Below, in pieces: positions 30,942 through 39,206 of a DNA stretch of 40,686 nt (positions within the stretch are counted from its first letter, which is position 1; each line of letters opens with the position of its first letter). The translations under genes and the position numbers were made by a program. This DNA is from a virus. Under the pieces are notes generated by a model. It was not told the DNA's origin, ran no database searches, and worked only from the letters and a program-made list of their open reading frames with translations. Location of the stretch: positions 1 through 40,686 of IMG/VR virus record IMGVR_UViG_3300032242_001451; one strand, given 5' to 3'.

Positions 30942-30947
30942 TATAAT
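30942..30947 (+). promoter_or_regulatory. Extended -10 promoter for scaffold-capsid genes
   Basis: TGG-TATAAT (30939-30947) is a consensus extended -10 element with no clear -35. It lies about 150 bases before the scaffold gene and would allow extra capsid expression. Confidence 0.55.
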
Positions 30948-30953
30948 GTTTCT

Positions 30954-31094
30954 AGGTAGTTGGCCCTGTGTGGCCGCAGGTGTGCTAACTATCGAACCCG
31001 CTTAGGAGGGCATGCCCTAGGTGCGTATACAGTGCTGAAAATTAGCCGCTTTATTAACCTCTGGTAAAGTGCGTACCCGCAAGGAGCGATTAGT
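30954..31094 (+). other. Long structured leader before scaffold gene
   Basis: The leader has GGCC repeats (30962-30975), a perfect 12-base palindrome AGGGCATGCCCT at 31007-31018, and AGGAGG at 31004-31009 that leads into no long frame. A tiny Met-Pro-stop frame overlaps it. The real ribosome site AAGGAG at 31081-31086 lies eight bases before the scaffold ATG. Confidence 0.4.
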
Positions 31095-31586
31095 ATGACC
31101 GATTTTGATGAATACGAAGATGAGCAAGAAGTTGTTGAGCGTCAGCCGCTAGACCCGAATATTCGGAAGCAGTTGCGTGAAGCAGAGAAGGCTCGTAAGG
31201 AACTGGAAACAGTCCGAGCAGAACTGGAATCACAGAAACGTGAAGTCCAATTCTCTAAGGCTGGTATCCCAGACACCGGAGTAGGTTCGTTATTCCGCAA
31301 GGCGTATGACGGAGAAACCTCAGCAGAGGCAATTCGTGCAGCGGCTCAGGAATATGGAATTCTTCAGTCTGAACAAGTTCAGGAAGTACCATCAAATGAC
31401 TCAGAACTCGATGCTCTCCGCAGGGCGCAGGGTGCAACTATTGGAAACTCTGGTGCAATGCCAGACCCCCAGCAGATGTACCTAGAAGCACTTGCCTCAG
31501 CGTCAACTCCTGAAGAAGTCATGCGAATCGTAGAAGGAGACTCAGGTAAGAAACTGGGTGTCTATTCTTCTCGTGGGTCGTTCTAA
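31095..31586 (+). CDS. Capsid scaffolding protein
   Basis: The 163-residue protein begins with an acidic part (MTDFDEYEDEQEVVERQPLD), then a Lys/Glu coiled-coil helix (REAEKARKELETVRAELESQ), then a helical C-terminal half ending GKKLGVYSSRGSF. Acidic, coiled-coil proteins directly before the major capsid gene are typical phage scaffolds, which guide capsid assembly and then leave. The C-terminus is basic, as expected for capsid contact. AAGGAG and the extended -10 promoter suggest strong expression. Confidence 0.75.
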   Translation: MTDFDEYEDEQEVVERQPLDPNIRKQLREAEKARKELETVRAELESQKREVQFSKAGIPDTGVGSLFRKAYDGETSAEAIRAAAQEYGILQSEQVQEVPSNDSELDALRRAQGATIGNSGAMPDPQQMYLEALASASTPEEVMRIVEGDSGKKLGVYSSRGSF

Positions 31587-31627
31587 GCCTAAAAACTTAA
31601 ACACCTAAAGAAAAGGAGTTAACCACA

Positions 31628-32683
31628 ATGGTTGACGCATATACGGGGTCTAGTACCCTAGATTTCTCAAAGGCCGCTTATGACCGTATGGCGTACTTCG
31701 CCCTACGTCCAGAGTTGTACTTTGACGCAGCAGCAGATGTACAGCCTACTCACCAGAGCATGCCTGGAGCATCAGTTGCATTTACAATTGTTAACGACCT
31801 AGCAATTCAGGCTTCTGCACTGACTGAGACAAGCGACGTATCTACTGTTGCTCTTTCAGACAGCCAGGTTACCCTGACACTTGCTGAGTACGGTAACGCA
31901 GTACTTACCACAGCCAAGTTGCGTGGTACTTCATTCGTAGACATTGACCCAATCGTTGCCAACGTAGTTGGATACAACGCTGGAGTTTCAATTGACACGA
32001 TTGCTCGTGCTGCACTTGACTCAGGTACAAACGTTCAGTACGCATCAGGACTTGGAGCAACTTCGCTTCAGACTTCTGTTACTACACGTGCCGGAGTAGC
32101 CGCTGCAAACACAATCTCATCACTTGACATTCGTGTTGCTCGTGCTCGTCTCCGTTCACAGAACGTTCCAACATTCGGAGGAATGTACGTTGGTTACATT
32201 CACCCAGACCTCGTAGCAGACCTTCAGGGCGAATCTATTTCAGGTTCAAACGTACAGGGTTGGCGTGCACCACACGTTTACGCTCAGCCAGGTGAAATCT
32301 GGACTGGTGAACTCGGTGCTTACGAAGGTGTTCGTTGGATTGAAACACCACGTGCTCCTGTATTCCAGGGTGCCGGTGCTTCATCAACAAACGTTTACGG
32401 AACTATGATTCTTGGTCGTCAGGCTCTTGCTAAGACGTTCTCAACAATCGATGGTAACGGAGCGTTCCCTCACGTTGTACCAGGTCCAATCACTGACCGC
32501 CTCCGCCGTTTCGTACCACTTGGTTGGTACTGGCTCGGTGCATACGGAGTATTCCGTCAGGCATCATTGATTCGTCTAGAGTCAGCATCACTCCTTGGTG
32601 GAGACATCAGCACCACACCTGGTACTGGAACTGCCTTCGAGCCTGCAATTGACCTAGGTGAGTCCGGCTCACCACTGGCTTAA
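31628..32683 (+). CDS. Major capsid protein, N4-gp56-like
   Basis: The 351-residue protein has a HK97-type outline of the N4-gp56 family: an N-terminal region with AAYDRMAYFALRPELYFDAA, then VTLTLAEYGNAVLTTAKLRG and VVGYNAGVSIDTIARAALDS, then GGMYVGYIHPDLVADLQG and a C-terminal RRFVPLGWYWLGAYGVFRQA segment. AAGGAG at 31613-31618 precedes the ATG by nine bases. Regular codon use and a strong ribosome site fit high expression. It follows the scaffold directly. The capsid role is strong; the family name is by motif resemblance. Confidence 0.85.
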   Translation: MVDAYTGSSTLDFSKAAYDRMAYFALRPELYFDAAADVQPTHQSMPGASVAFTIVNDLAIQASALTETSDVSTVALSDSQVTLTLAEYGNAVLTTAKLRGTSFVDIDPIVANVVGYNAGVSIDTIARAALDSGTNVQYASGLGATSLQTSVTTRAGVAAANTISSLDIRVARARLRSQNVPTFGGMYVGYIHPDLVADLQGESISGSNVQGWRAPHVYAQPGEIWTGELGAYEGVRWIETPRAPVFQGAGASSTNVYGTMILGRQALAKTFSTIDGNGAFPHVVPGPITDRLRRFVPLGWYWLGAYGVFRQASLIRLESASLLGGDISTTPGTGTAFEPAIDLGESGSPLA

Positions 32684-32708
32684 GTCAGTAGTTAGGTAGG
32701 AGACAGGT

Positions 32709-32861
32709 ATGTCGTGGCCTTATGCATGCGCCCATTGTGGTAGTCGTGATGTTCAACCACTTGTGGACGAGATTCAATGTCTCGTCTGCGGGCGGCTGAC
32801 CAATAAGGACGGCGTACCTGTCTCACACCTAGACCAATTTACTTCCGAGGAGAAACTTTAA
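32709..32861 (+). CDS. 50-residue zinc-ribbon protein after capsid
   Basis: MSWPYACAHCGSRDVQPLVD continues to Cys24-x2-Cys27, so four cysteines (Cys7, Cys10, Cys24, Cys27) form a typical zinc ribbon. AGGAGACAGG precedes the ATG. It ends in a TAATG overlap with the next gene. Function is unknown. Confidence 0.6.
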   Translation: MSWPYACAHCGSRDVQPLVDEIQCLVCGRLTNKDGVPVSHLDQFTSEEKL

Positions 32862-33040
32862 TGACAATCCCAACAGGGCATGGACTTCGCATGGGACTTG
32901 AATCTGCTGACCAAGCAGGTACACCACTTCCTAACCGAGTTACCCGTGCAAAGATGAACGATGCTAAAGCCATTAAAGGCGAAACATCAGACCCATGTTA
33001 CTGCGGTTGCTGTGACATGACAGACGCAAGGTGGCAATAA
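32861..33040 (+). CDS. 59-residue Cys-rich protein
   Basis: The protein MTIPTGHGLRMGLESADQAG ends with CYCGCCDMTDARWQ (Cys46, Cys48, Cys50, Cys51). The Cys cluster is tighter than a zinc ribbon and could bind a metal or cross-link. Both ends overlap at TAATG. Confidence 0.55.
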   Translation: MTIPTGHGLRMGLESADQAGTPLPNRVTRAKMNDAKAIKGETSDPCYCGCCDMTDARWQ

Positions 33041-33492
33041 TGGGCTTATTTGATGATGTAAAACAGGTAGGTTCTGGTATAGCCAGTGCTGCCACTGGTG
33101 CAGGACGTGCAGTACAAGATGTTGCTCGTGGTGCCGCTAGCGGTGCTACCGCTGTTGGACGTGGAGTAGAAGATGTTACTCGTGATGCTGTTAGTGGCGC
33201 TGCTAGTGGAATTTCACGTGTTGCCGCTGATGTTGCATCTGCAGCACACAAAGTTTCAACATATGCTCGTGGTTCAGAAAACCACGCTGGTTCAGCACCT
33301 AACACTCCAAATCACCAAGGCGTATCACACGCACCTAATGCTGGTCCTGAAATGCGAAAGCACATGACCGCAACACCACGCCCATACCATTCTGAAATGG
33401 TAACTGGCGGAGATGGAAAACCACAAATTCAAACACGTGACACAAAAACTGGTGGAGTAGTAGGCGGTTACGGATATGGAGTATTGAAATAA
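33040..33492 (+). CDS. 150-residue helical virion-associated protein
   Basis: From ATG 33040, MGLFDDVKQVGSGIASAATG begins a long Ala/Gly/Val helix (SGATAVGRGVEDVTRDAVSG repeating about every 15 residues), like a late-embryogenesis or membrane-interacting amphipathic repeat. The second half is polar, with His and Gly, ending GGYGYGVLK. An ATG earlier is not available in frame; a GTG at 33031 is less likely. Such repeats occur in head proteins that contact DNA or membrane. Confidence 0.5.
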   Translation: MGLFDDVKQVGSGIASAATGAGRAVQDVARGAASGATAVGRGVEDVTRDAVSGAASGISRVAADVASAAHKVSTYARGSENHAGSAPNTPNHQGVSHAPNAGPEMRKHMTATPRPYHSEMVTGGDGKPQIQTRDTKTGGVVGGYGYGVLK

Positions 33493-33725
33493 TGGAATCA
33501 CGTTCATCATTTCCAACGGTTGACATGGAATCATTCCGTGGCACAATGGACACTACCGCTGTAGAGCGTGGTGTTGACTCTAAGAAGGGCATGCGTGGTG
33601 TTGAAACAAATACTGCTCGTGGCGTTAAAGAGGCAGTTGTGCTTGAGGATATTATTAAGTTGGAGCACGCTCCAGCAACAGACGCTCCTCCTGTTGAGGG
33701 CTTTAAAACTTACGGAGAAATCTAA
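33492..33725 (+). CDS. 77-residue hypothetical head-region protein
   Basis: MESRSSFPTVDMESFRGTMD has a polar start, then GVKEAVVLEDIIKLEHAP and an acidic end. It overlaps both neighbours at TAATG. No family was recognised; its position suggests a minor head or neck part. Confidence 0.5.
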   Translation: MESRSSFPTVDMESFRGTMDTTAVERGVDSKKGMRGVETNTARGVKEAVVLEDIIKLEHAPATDAPPVEGFKTYGEI

Positions 33726-33955
33726 TGCCAAGTCGTTTTGACGAAGCCTACAGTGTAGACAAGAAGAAGGACGGGTTTGTCGTTGACATGCGTCCTACCA
33801 CTTTGCTTGAGCAGAGCCTTCACGGTAATGACCGTGTGAACTTGCCTGTTGGAGAAGCAGTTACCGAAGGTGCTGAGTACCAGACAACTGGTGGCGCTCG
33901 TATGGGTGATGCCCTTGACGCTGCTCGCATTGGGGCTAACGGACGCAAGAAGTAG
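33725..33955 (+). CDS. 76-residue hypothetical head-region protein
   Basis: MPSRFDEAYSVDKKKDGFVV is followed by DMRPTTLLEQSLHGNDRVNL and GGARMGDALDAARIGANGRK. It is compact and mixed in charge. It starts at a TAATG overlap. The role is unknown but probably structural. Confidence 0.5.
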   Translation: MPSRFDEAYSVDKKKDGFVVDMRPTTLLEQSLHGNDRVNLPVGEAVTEGAEYQTTGGARMGDALDAARIGANGRKK

Positions 33956-33962
33956 GTTCTGA

Positions 33963-34349
33963 GTGGCTACATTTACGCCACCCAAGGTCTATGACAACCC
34001 GCCTATCTTGCCTGACTCACGAGGTCTAGCAAATAGGTTGTTTCGTTACTACAAGAACCGAGCACGTTATGTGATGGTCTTTGCGTTATCGGACGGGACG
34101 TTTGTACAGGACACGGCTACGCCGGAAAACTCCAACACAAACATTCCTTATCCGTATAACCCATGGGACCCATCGGCACCGTTCTCAACGTCATACTACA
34201 TTAACTATGAAGTATCACCGCCGGTTCCAACAGTAACTACAGTTGCTCAGAATCCTTGGATTGCTAAAGTGTATCAAGAAGTTTGCTACATTACAGACGC
34301 AGAAGCAGCGGCTCTTAGGGCTGCTGGATACGGAGATTTGATTTCATGA
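33963..34349 (+). CDS. 128-residue head-tail connector candidate
   Basis: The gene starts with GTG (33963). The product MATFTPPKVYDNPPILPDSR has a Pro-rich opening, then FRYYKNRARYVMVFALSDGT, and a Pro/Ser/Tyr-rich central loop (NIPYPYNPWDPSAPFSTSYY) before two helices (TDAEAAALRAAGYGDLIS). Actinophages often have a protein like this in the head-completion block. Its exact place in the connector is inferred. Confidence 0.5.
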   Translation: MATFTPPKVYDNPPILPDSRGLANRLFRYYKNRARYVMVFALSDGTFVQDTATPENSNTNIPYPYNPWDPSAPFSTSYYINYEVSPPVPTVTTVAQNPWIAKVYQEVCYITDAEAAALRAAGYGDLIS

Positions 34350-34684
34350 CCGCAACACCACACAACGTTGGACTACACCCAGAGGATTGCTTTGGGTGCA
34401 AGGCTGCGTCTATCAGCATGTCACCATCTGCCATGCCTACACGCTCCAACGCTGGTGTTATTAACATGGACACGAAAGCAATGCACGCAGACGTGGCCGC
34501 TTACAAGCGACTACGCAAAGATGGAACACAGCCCAAGTCGGTAAAGGGTGCGGCGGCTTTAGAGTCCCGTGCTGTATCGAAGTGGGAGATTGAAACAGGA
34601 ACAACGCTCAAGGGTGACACCAAGTTGGGCAAACGATTAGACGAAACTCAAGGCGCTATCAATAGGGGCGAATCAGTACTATGA
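34346..34684 (+). CDS. 112-residue head-region protein with Cys pair
   Basis: MTATPHNVGLHPEDCFGCKA has Cys15-x2-Cys18 preceded by His, a possible metal site, then a polar helical second half (KRLRKDGTQPKSVKGAAALE). It overlaps neighbours at ATGA on both ends. Similar proteins occur next to head-completion genes in actinophages. Function is unknown. Confidence 0.5.
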   Translation: MTATPHNVGLHPEDCFGCKAASISMSPSAMPTRSNAGVINMDTKAMHADVAAYKRLRKDGTQPKSVKGAAALESRAVSKWEIETGTTLKGDTKLGKRLDETQGAINRGESVL

Positions 34685-37359
34685 CAACTTACTTACTTTC
34701 TGGAGTCGTTTCAGGACCTTCTGGGTTTCTTAACGGTGCTTCTGTCACAGCGTACGATGAGTCACTATTTACCAACGCACCAGCCGCAGGTGACGCACCA
34801 CCAGCCGCAGCTGTTCTAGGCACTAACGCATTTAACACTGACGCTAACGGTCAGGTTGTTCTATCAGGTACCGAGTACGGTGGTAACGGTCAGTGGCAGA
34901 TTCAAGTAGGTAGCAACCACGGTTACTACATTGGAGTTCTTTACCCAGTAGGTTCTACAACTGCTCAGTACTACTGGTCATACGACGACTCACTTATTCA
35001 AAGCCGTGGTCTACAGGGATACCAGGGTTTTCAAGGTAGTCAGGGTTTCCAAGGATTTAACGGTGTACAAGGTACGACTGGCGTTCAAGGTCCCCAGGGA
35101 TACCAAGGTCTTACTGGGCCACAGGGCACACAAGGCCGTCAAGGTTTTCAGGGTGTACAAGGTGGAGCAGGAGTACAAGGTTCAACAGGTGCTACTGGAC
35201 CTCAAGGAGTTCAGGGTGTCACTGGCGCACAAGGCGTACAGGGAACTCAGGGCGTTCAAGGTGTTCAGGGATACCAGGGCACACAGGGTGTACAGGGAAT
35301 TACAGGCTCTACAGGTTCGCAGGGATACCAGGGTAACACTGGTAATACTGGTGTACAGGGTGCACAGGGTGTACAGGGCAACACTGGTGTACAGGGTGCA
35401 CAGGGATATCAAGGTCTAACTGGAGCACAAGGTGTTCAGGGGACTCAGGGTAACCAAGGCTTTCAGGGTGTCGGAGTTCAAGGCGCAACCGGAGCACAGG
35501 GTGTACAAGGTGCACAAGGCAATCAAGGTTTTCAAGGTAGTACAGGAACTACCGGCTCGCAGGGTTCTACCGGTTCACAAGGTGTTCAGGGTAATCAAGG
35601 ATTTCAGGGCTTTCAGGGGAATCAGGGATACCAGGGTTCAACAGGTTCACAAGGTATTCAAGGTACACAAGGCAACCAGGGATACCAAGGGTATCAGGGT
35701 TACCAGGGTAACGTCGGTGCTCAAGGCCCTGGTGGTACTAACGCCATTTACGGTTCGTTCTATGACACAACAACACAGAGCAACGGTGGTGCTACTACAG
35801 CCAACGTCGTTGCATGCAACACACTTGAAACTGAGTTTGGTGTAAACGTTGCTTACGGCAACCAGTTTGTTGTTTCATACGCAGGTACATACCTTATTGA
35901 GTTCTTGGGTCAGTTCACACGCTCAGGCGGTGGTTCAAGTACTGTAAACCTTTGGCTTTCAAAGAACGGTTCCGCATTAACACAGACAAACATTGTCTTT
36001 ACATTCAGCGGTACAGGTACTCAAGCACAACAAGACACATACCTATTCCCACTTGCCGCTAATGACTACGTTCAGTTCTACTGGTCATCATCTGACACAA
36101 GCGTAGCGTTATCTCCAGTTGCCGCTGGTTCTTCACCAACACGCCCAGCCACACCATCGGTCAACGTCAACATCTCAATGGTTGCCTCATCTGGTGCTAC
36201 CGGAGCCCAGGGTTCTACTGGACCACAGGGTGTCCAGGGATACCAAGGCGTACAAGGCTTCCAGGGTTTCCAAGGCGTTACTGGTGCTCAAGGAGTACAA
36301 GGTTTCCAGGGCACACAGGGCACACAAGGTAATCAAGGATTCCAAGGTGTAACTGGCGCACAGGGTGTTCAAGGTTCTACAGGTACCACTGGTGCTCAGG
36401 GTTACCAAGGTAATCAAGGATTCCAAGGGTACCAAGGACCAACAGGTTCTACGGGTTCTCAAGGTGTGCAGGGTACACAGGGCAACCAAGGATTCCAGGG
36501 CTCACAGGGCGCTACAGGTGCCACAGGAAGCCAAGGAGCAACAGGTTCTCAGGGTGTACAGGGTGCACAGGGAGCAGCCGGAACTAACGGTGCTCAGGGT
36601 TCACAAGGTTCAACTGGAACGACTGGTGCTCAGGGAGCGACTGGTTCACAGGGCTCACAGGGTTTCCAGGGTTACCAAGGTACTGCCGGTACTAACGGAA
36701 CTAACGGAGCGCAAGGTTCTACCGGTGCTCAGGGTTCTACCGGAGCCACTGGTTCACAAGGGGCACAAGGCTTCCAGGGTGTAACAGGTAGCCAGGGTTC
36801 ACAAGGAACTCAGGGTACAACAGGTAGCCAGGGTGCCACAGGTACGCAGGGTAACCAGGGTTATCAAGGATACCAGGGATACCAGGGTAATGCCGGTTCT
36901 CAAGGTTCACAGGGTTACTCAGCCGCTACTACCAACGTAGTTCTTACTGCGCCATTTGAAACAGTAAGCAGTTCTGCAACGGCACTTAGTGGTTCTACTG
37001 CTGCGGCACTCAATGCTGCAACGTCGTCGTTCTTTAACTACACGGCTAACCCGACTGCTAACTGGGCTACTAACATCACCAATGCCCCAACCACAACTGG
37101 TCAATCAGTGACGTTTGCCATGTTGGTCAACAGTGGTTCTACAGCGTACATTCCAGCCAGCATTTCTATTAACGGTACGGCTGCTGCTGCATCAGGACTT
37201 CCTGCTAACGGCTCAACGTACAACAGCATTACGACATGGTGGCAGGGTGGTACAGCACCAACATCGGGTGACGCTTCAACTATTGACGCTTACACCTTTA
37301 CGGTTATCTGCACCGGCTCAAGCACCTGGACACTTCTAGTAGCACAAACGAAGTACTAA
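34681..37359 (+). CDS. Collagen-like fibre with a central TNF/C1q-like domain
   Basis: The 892-residue protein has five parts. Residues 1-108 form a beta-rich attachment domain (STTAQYYWSYDDSLIQSRG). Residues about 110-351 and 505-745 are two Gly-x-y collagen-like rods, with Gln dominant in the third position (GVQG, GFQG, GYQG, GNQG), few prolines, and one irregularity (GVGVQG). Between them (about 352-503) is a jelly-roll-like domain with VVSYAGTYLIEFLGQFTRSG and YLFPLAANDYVQFYWSSSD, like TNF/C1q trimers. The last 147 residues are a beta domain. The rods must trimerise. It is probably a capsid or tail fibre for host binding. The attachment site is unknown. Confidence 0.85.
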   Translation: MTTYLLSGVVSGPSGFLNGASVTAYDESLFTNAPAAGDAPPAAAVLGTNAFNTDANGQVVLSGTEYGGNGQWQIQVGSNHGYYIGVLYPVGSTTAQYYWSYDDSLIQSRGLQGYQGFQGSQGFQGFNGVQGTTGVQGPQGYQGLTGPQGTQGRQGFQGVQGGAGVQGSTGATGPQGVQGVTGAQGVQGTQGVQGVQGYQGTQGVQGITGSTGSQGYQGNTGNTGVQGAQGVQGNTGVQGAQGYQGLTGAQGVQGTQGNQGFQGVGVQGATGAQGVQGAQGNQGFQGSTGTTGSQGSTGSQGVQGNQGFQGFQGNQGYQGSTGSQGIQGTQGNQGYQGYQGYQGNVGAQGPGGTNAIYGSFYDTTTQSNGGATTANVVACNTLETEFGVNVAYGNQFVVSYAGTYLIEFLGQFTRSGGGSSTVNLWLSKNGSALTQTNIVFTFSGTGTQAQQDTYLFPLAANDYVQFYWSSSDTSVALSPVAAGSSPTRPATPSVNVNISMVASSGATGAQGSTGPQGVQGYQGVQGFQGFQGVTGAQGVQGFQGTQGTQGNQGFQGVTGAQGVQGSTGTTGAQGYQGNQGFQGYQGPTGSTGSQGVQGTQGNQGFQGSQGATGATGSQGATGSQGVQGAQGAAGTNGAQGSQGSTGTTGAQGATGSQGSQGFQGYQGTAGTNGTNGAQGSTGAQGSTGATGSQGAQGFQGVTGSQGSQGTQGTTGSQGATGTQGNQGYQGYQGYQGNAGSQGSQGYSAATTNVVLTAPFETVSSSATALSGSTAAALNAATSSFFNYTANPTANWATNITNAPTTTGQSVTFAMLVNSGSTAYIPASISINGTAAAASGLPANGSTYNSITTWWQGGTAPTSGDASTIDAYTFTVICTGSSTWTLLVAQTKY

Positions 37360-37360
37360 C

Positions 37361-38728
37361 ATGCCGTTGCCTACGACGTTTGCAGGAGTTTCCGCCAGAG
37401 GCGAAGGACAATTTAGGCAACTTTCTATTCCAAATGTCTATTGGATTAACGGTACTAAAGTTGGTAGTTATACATACAATGTTGCAAGTGGTGGAGCAGA
37501 TTCATTAGGAAATACTTATTTTGTAATGTATTACAATACAGGCACAAATATAATTGTTAAATATAACAGTTCTGGTATTTTACAATGGCAGGTTTCAATA
37601 CCCGACTCCAGTCTTGGATACTTTGGTGCTTTTTCAGACAGTTCTTTGGTTAATATGAGAGTTACTTCATCAGGAAATGTTTATGTAAGTTTGTACCGAG
37701 GTGGTTCAGGTAATTATGGAATATTCAAAATAAATTCTTCCGGAGTTGGTCAATGGTGGAGAGAACACACTGCTGGTTTCATTTTTGATATTGCAGTAGA
37801 TTCAAGTGAAAATGTTTATACAAGTTATTCAGATAATAGTAATGGTAGTCCAACTGTTTCTTCTTTAACATCTACACTTTCTCCTTATTGGAATACACAA
37901 ACACCGCTTCCGGCTTCTCCAACTGGTTCTGGAAATGGGGGTATGCTTTCCAATGTTGCTGGGAATACTATTGTCCGTGCAGGTGATGGCAATACATTTA
38001 ACACTTCTGCTTACCGTAGAGTTACTCATAATTTTACTCCTTTTTTACAAAGTTTTAACGCAACAACTGGTGCTTTGAATTGGAATGTTTACGAAGCATC
38101 ACTTGCTGGTGAAAATGCTGCTTATTTATCTCCAATAATAGATTCTTCTGGAAACGTTACTTTTGTTAAATTAGACCCAACAGCAGGTTCTTTAGCACTA
38201 ATTCAATTAAACAGTAGTGGTGCTCTAAATTGGAATTCCGTTTATGAATCTGGTGGACTACCTGTAAATGGTAGAAACCTTCAAAAATGTCTTACAAACG
38301 ATTCTTTAGGAAATTTTTATTGCATTGGATTTGGTAATTCGGCGTCAGGCGTTGCAAAATTTAATTCAAGCGGAACTTTGTTGTGGACTTACACACTTGG
38401 GTCAAATTGGCAGCCTAATGGTTTATTTTGTGACTCACAAGATAATTTGTACATATATGGTGCTACCAGTGGTTATTCCAGCAATATAGGTTTTATTTAC
38501 AAAGTACCTACTGATGGAAGTCACACATTTTCAGGAGTAACTTTAAATGGAAATGCGGCATCTTGGTCTAGTACAAGCGTTTCTACATATGGAAATGTAG
38601 TAAGTATGGCTATTTTTATTTCATCTGTTACAACAGGTACTAATTCTTGGGGCACCACCGTTATGTCGCCCACTTTTCCTAGTGCAACAACTTCCGAACA
38701 AGTTACTAACTATTACCAGACCGTCTAA
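37361..38728 (+). CDS. Beta-propeller-like protein, probable receptor-binding
   Basis: The 455-residue protein has at least five copies of a blade-like repeat: a strand plus S-S-G-x-L-x-W (KYNSSGILQW, KINSSGVGQW, QLNSSGALNW, KFNSSGTLLW, ATTGALNW) alternating with D-S-x-x-N-x-Y (DSSENVYTSY, DSLGNFYCIG, DSQDNLYIYG). This is the layout of SBBP/NHL/PQQ-like propellers. Base and codon use is clearly more AT-rich than in the genes on both sides, suggesting recent acquisition. It sits right after the collagen fibre and could be its tip or a spike. No enzyme motif is visible. Confidence 0.65.
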   Translation: MPLPTTFAGVSARGEGQFRQLSIPNVYWINGTKVGSYTYNVASGGADSLGNTYFVMYYNTGTNIIVKYNSSGILQWQVSIPDSSLGYFGAFSDSSLVNMRVTSSGNVYVSLYRGGSGNYGIFKINSSGVGQWWREHTAGFIFDIAVDSSENVYTSYSDNSNGSPTVSSLTSTLSPYWNTQTPLPASPTGSGNGGMLSNVAGNTIVRAGDGNTFNTSAYRRVTHNFTPFLQSFNATTGALNWNVYEASLAGENAAYLSPIIDSSGNVTFVKLDPTAGSLALIQLNSSGALNWNSVYESGGLPVNGRNLQKCLTNDSLGNFYCIGFGNSASGVAKFNSSGTLLWTYTLGSNWQPNGLFCDSQDNLYIYGATSGYSSNIGFIYKVPTDGSHTFSGVTLNGNAASWSSTSVSTYGNVVSMAIFISSVTTGTNSWGTTVMSPTFPSATTSEQVTNYYQTV

Positions 38729-39186
38729 TGAAGAAACTATGGAGCAAAGAAACTCAAAACGATACGGGTCTACCAAGGCCTATTACTTCGTTTAGTGACA
38801 AGTTTAAAGAAAAGAACAACAAACTGTACGTTTACAAAGAGTCTCCTATTCCATTTCAAACTAGCGCAACGCCTGACGAAGATTTTCCAATTGACCTAAT
38901 TCAAGAAAACGAGGACCGTGTATTTTCTGAAGGTCTTTGCGGTTATTGTGGTGTTGCTTTTGAAGCAAACGACATTGTTATCCGCTGGACTACAGGCGAA
39001 GAAACATTGAAAGACCGCATGCCCATAAAGGTACTTTCTGACCACCACCCATTTCACTTTGAGTGCATGCGTGAAACACGTATCTACTGCCCTCACATGC
39101 GTGAAACATTAGACACAGAATTTGAAACCGGACCCTATGCAGAACTACGCAGTAACGCTGAACGTATTTTTGCGATGGTAAAATAG
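38728..39186 (+). CDS. 152-residue zinc-finger protein in tail region
   Basis: After 65 polar residues comes a Cys/His domain: Cys71-x2-Cys74 (CGYCGVAF), then HHPFHFEC (His106, His107, His110, Cys113), and Cys121-x-His123. The order is close to RING or LIM-like zinc fingers that bind two metal ions. Phage proteins like this occur in tail operons without known role. It overlaps the previous gene at TAATG and ends with a polar helix (AELRSNAERIFAMVK). A zinc-stabilised structural role or a host-interaction role are both possible. Confidence 0.6.
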   Translation: MKKLWSKETQNDTGLPRPITSFSDKFKEKNNKLYVYKESPIPFQTSATPDEDFPIDLIQENEDRVFSEGLCGYCGVAFEANDIVIRWTTGEETLKDRMPIKVLSDHHPFHFECMRETRIYCPHMRETLDTEFETGPYAELRSNAERIFAMVK

Positions 39187-39206
39187 TAAGAAACTAAAGG
39201 ACTTTC

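Noticed and set aside
34998-36920. Tandem repeats resembling a CRISPR array or long antisense frames
   Set aside because: The periodicity is codon-based Gly-x-Gln coding for collagen-like protein; units are not identical and there are no spacers.
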